Shown one piece after another: positions 6,087 to 7,585 of a stretch of DNA of 7,585 bases. How positions within the stretch are numbered: the stretch's first letter is position 1; each line of letters opens with the position of its first letter. This DNA is from Deltaproteobacteria bacterium (lineage in GTDB: Bacteria > Myxococcota_A > Polyangia > Haliangiales > Haliangiaceae). Below the pieces are notes generated by a model, which was not told where the DNA came from, made no database searches, and saw only the letters and a program-made list of their open reading frames with translations. Location of the stretch: assembly GCA_013696695.1 (NCBI GenBank), contig JACCYD010001271.1:1-7585 (forward strand), in the 5' to 3' direction. A program made the position numbers and the translations under genes.

Positions 6087-6671
6087 GTGCTTCGCCTCCT
6101 GATGATCTCCTCGGCGCTTGCCGGCTGCGTGCCCTATGCCCTGCCCCCTCTGAAGGCCGAGCTGGGTGGCGCGACGCTGACCGGCCAGAAGCCGGCGCTC
6201 CACGCCGGTGGCGGCGCCCACCTGGCGAGCGGCGTCCTCGACAAGCAGCAGGCATTCGACGTCGGCGTCGGCGGCTTCGTCGAGGTCGACGAGGACAGCG
6301 GCAACACCGCGGCGGCGTACGTCGACACCGCAGTGTTCGTCGAGCGCGATCACCAGACGCGGACGTCGCTCGGTGTACGCGGCGAGGTGCGGTGGACGGC
6401 CGACGCCGAGGGGGTGCAGAGGCGCGGTTACGGCGCCAAGCTGCGCGTCGAGCGCGAGATGTTCGGCACCACGAACAAGGGCTACTCGGAGTCGGCTCGC
6501 TGCGGTGCGTTCGCCGGCGCCGCGCGCGGCACCGGCGGCATCGGTGTGTTCGCGGAGGCCGGACCGGTGTGGATGCCCGAGCAACGCACCGCGTTCAGTG
6601 CGACCGCCGGCATCACGCTGCGCGTGCCGTCCACGATCGGCATCATCGTCGCCATCCCCGGCTGCCGCTGA
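6087..6671 (+). CDS. Gly-rich lipoprotein of unknown function
   Basis: 194 residues from a GTG; an in-frame TGA three codons upstream limits the start. The short hydrophobic leader ends in a lipobox (ALAGC, Cys14). The mature part is rich in Gly, Ala, Val and charged residues, with alternating polar/hydrophobic stretches such as FDVGVGGFVEV, LGVRGEVRW and YGAKLRVERE. That is the texture of a beta-rich protein, possibly a small outer-membrane barrel or sandwich. Besides the lipid-bearing Cys it has two cysteines, Cys139 and Cys193 (the penultimate residue), which might form a disulfide. I do not recognise a family. Codon use is like the neighbours, which supports a real gene. It has no visible Shine-Dalgarno site. 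It ends one base before the stop of the convergent small haem-like gene, so the 3' ends nearly touch. Confidence 0.75.
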   Translation: MLRLLMISSALAGCVPYALPPLKAELGGATLTGQKPALHAGGGAHLASGVLDKQQAFDVGVGGFVEVDEDSGNTAAAYVDTAVFVERDHQTRTSLGVRGEVRWTADAEGVQRRGYGAKLRVEREMFGTTNKGYSESARCGAFAGAARGTGGIGVFAEAGPVWMPEQRTAFSATAGITLRVPSTIGIIVAIPGCR

Positions 6672-6672
6672 G

Positions 6673-6969
6673 CTACCTGGCGCCGACGCTCATCACGACC
6701 AGATACTGCTCGATCAGCTCCTTCTGATGCGCGGTGATCTTCGAGCGCTCCGCCATGTCGGCGACGTGCTCCGGCCACTCCGTCGCCCGCGCGTCCTGCG
6801 GCAGCGGCGTGCGATGACAGCCGCCGTCGCCGCTGCACTTCTCGATCAGCAGCGTCCGCCCGCGCGTCAGCTCGTCGAGCGCGACGTTCGCGCGCTGCGC
6901 GTCGACCGCGGTGGCGTGCGGCGGCGGGTGAGAACAAGCGGCCACGACGGCGAACAGCATCCGGTACAT
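6673..6969 (-). CDS. small lipoprotein, cytochrome c-like with atypical CX5CH motif
   Basis: 98 residues. A short leader ends in a lipobox (VVAAC, Cys12), followed by a His/Pro-rich spacer. The core reads GRTLLIEKCSGDGGCHRTPLP, then a segment with EWPEHVADMAER, and finally a helix with ELIEQYL. This is the layout of small cytochrome c-like proteins (haem motif, EW-P-x-V-x-x-M segment, final helix), with Met72 as a possible distal ligand. The haem motif is not CxxCH, however: Cys45 and Cys51 are separated by five residues before His52. Likely role: envelope electron carrier or haem sensor, if haem is bound; otherwise a degenerate relative. AAGGAG lies 6 nt before the ATG. The start is 10 bp after the upstream ThDP-enzyme stop, so the two are surely co-transcribed. 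Confidence 0.75.
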   Translation of the reverse strand: MYRMLFAVVAACSHPPPHATAVDAQRANVALDELTRGRTLLIEKCSGDGGCHRTPLPQDARATEWPEHVADMAERSKITAHQKELIEQYLVVMSVGAR

Positions 6970-6975
6970 CGCGTG

Positions 6976-6981
6976 CTCCTT
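6976..6981 (-). promoter_or_regulatory. ribosome binding site of the small haem-like lipoprotein
   Basis: AAGGAG on the minus strand, 6 nt before the ATG at 6969. It overlaps the TAA stop of the upstream enzyme gene (6980-6982), a typical arrangement for coupled translation in an operon. Confidence 0.8.
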
Positions 6982-7585
6982 ACATCGAGATCGAGCCCTT
7001 GCGGAAGTCGGTCTTCCGCAGGTGCACGTTGATACACACCGGCCGGCCAGTCTTCGCGATCGCCTTGGCCTCCGCGAGCGTGGCGTCGACGCGCGCGGGA
7101 TCCGAGAGCACCAGCCCGACGCCGCCGTAGCCCTCGGCCACCTTGTGATAATCGGTGCGCCGCAGATCGCAGCCGAGCGTGGTGCCGAGGATCTCGACCT
7201 GCTCGCGCGCGATCTGGGTCCACCCGGCGTCGTTGCCGATCACCGCGATCGGCGCGACGCCGTGCCGGACGTAGCTGTCGAACTCGGCGAGCGTGTACGC
7301 GCTCGAGCCATCGCCCCAGATCAACCAGACCTCGCGACCCGGCCGCACCAGCGCCGCGCCCAGCGCCATGCCGCCACCGACGCCGAGCGTGCCGAACACG
7401 CCGGGATCGAGCCACGACAGCGGCGCGCGTGGACGTACGATGTAGCTCGCGGTCGCCACGAAGTCGCCGCCGTCGACGACGAGCACCGCGTCGTCGGCCA
7501 TCGCCTCTTCCATCCGCTGGAAGAAGTGCAGCGGATCGACGAGCTCGCCCTTCGGGGCGGCCTTGGCAGAGATCTCGTTGTCGCG
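6980..7585 (-). CDS. thiamine-diphosphate enzyme, ILVBL / 2-hydroxyacyl-CoA lyase-like, C-terminal part
   Basis: The minus-strand frame is open from the right edge to TAA 6980-6982: 201 residues of a gene whose 5' part lies outside the window. It is the C-terminal, cofactor-binding domain of an acetolactate-synthase-type enzyme. The thiamine-diphosphate/Mg motif starts at GDG (fragment residues 91-93) and ends at Asn118-Asp119. The stretches VVDGGDF, SWLDPG, FGTLGVGGG, GNDAGWTQI, REQV, TDYHKVAEG and the end KTDFRKGSIS closely resemble eukaryotic ILVBL (HACL2), as remembered. Such enzymes cleave 2-hydroxyacyl-CoA or join 2-oxo acids; the substrate here is not readable from this half. The small haem-like lipoprotein follows 10 bp downstream. 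ThDP family certain; ILVBL subfamily likely; a plain acetolactate synthase or oxalyl-CoA decarboxylase is less likely. Confidence 0.9.
   Translation of the reverse strand, partial: RDNEISAKAAPKGELVDPLHFFQRMEEAMADDAVLVVDGGDFVATASYIVRPRAPLSWLDPGVFGTLGVGGGMALGAALVRPGREVWLIWGDGSSAYTLAEFDSYVRHGVAPIAVIGNDAGWTQIAREQVEILGTTLGCDLRRTDYHKVAEGYGGVGLVLSDPARVDATLAEAKAIAKTGRPVCINVHLRKTDFRKGSISM

Overview
The window is about two-thirds G+C with strongly GC-biased third codon positions, several GTG starts and an unusual density of lipoprotein signal peptides (five of eight genes). It also carries c-type cytochromes and a selenocysteine-type gene. Together these suggest a Gram-negative, aerobic member of the Myxococcota/deltaproteobacterial group; this placement is an inference from style, not from a marker gene.

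Layout, left to right. (1) 1-857, minus: a multihaem c-type cytochrome lipoprotein that runs off the left edge. (2) 879-1508, minus: a beta-class glutathione S-transferase (GstA type), 21 bp upstream of the cytochrome and probably in one operon with it. (3) 1586-2248, plus, diverging from the GST gene: an exported thioredoxin-like lipoprotein whose frame is interrupted once by TGA, exactly where the first Cys of a CxxC redox motif would be. A bacterial SECIS-like hairpin with a GGU-containing loop lies 25 nt after the TGA, so I read it as a selenoprotein (UxxC) and not as a broken gene. (4) 2249-2652: about 400 bp without a convincing gene, upstream of (5) 2653-4848, plus: a trehalose-6-phosphate phosphatase fused to a trehalose-6-phosphate synthase, in the reverse of the usual domain order. 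(6) 4856-5899, minus, convergent with the trehalose gene: a lipoprotein metallophosphoesterase of the purple/tartrate-resistant acid phosphatase type. (7) A divergent spacer (5900-6086) with strong inverted repeats, then 6087-6671, plus: a Gly-rich lipoprotein of unknown function. (8) 6673-6969, minus: a small haem-protein-like lipoprotein with an atypical CX5CH motif, expressed behind (9) 6980-7585, minus, partial at the right edge: the C-terminal part of a thiamine-diphosphate enzyme of the ILVBL / 2-hydroxyacyl-CoA lyase type.

Themes. The left part (cytochrome, GST, selenoprotein) groups envelope electron transfer and thiol/selenol redox chemistry around one divergent promoter region. The trehalose gene can carry out both steps from UDP-glucose (or another NDP-glucose) plus glucose-6-phosphate to trehalose, for osmotic or desiccation protection. 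The right part couples a carbon-carbon lyase/ligase type enzyme to a small predicted haem lipoprotein. The most noteworthy items are the selenoprotein with its SECIS-like element, the phosphatase-synthase fusion order, and the CX5CH motif. No RNA genes, insertion sequences or CRISPR arrays were seen.
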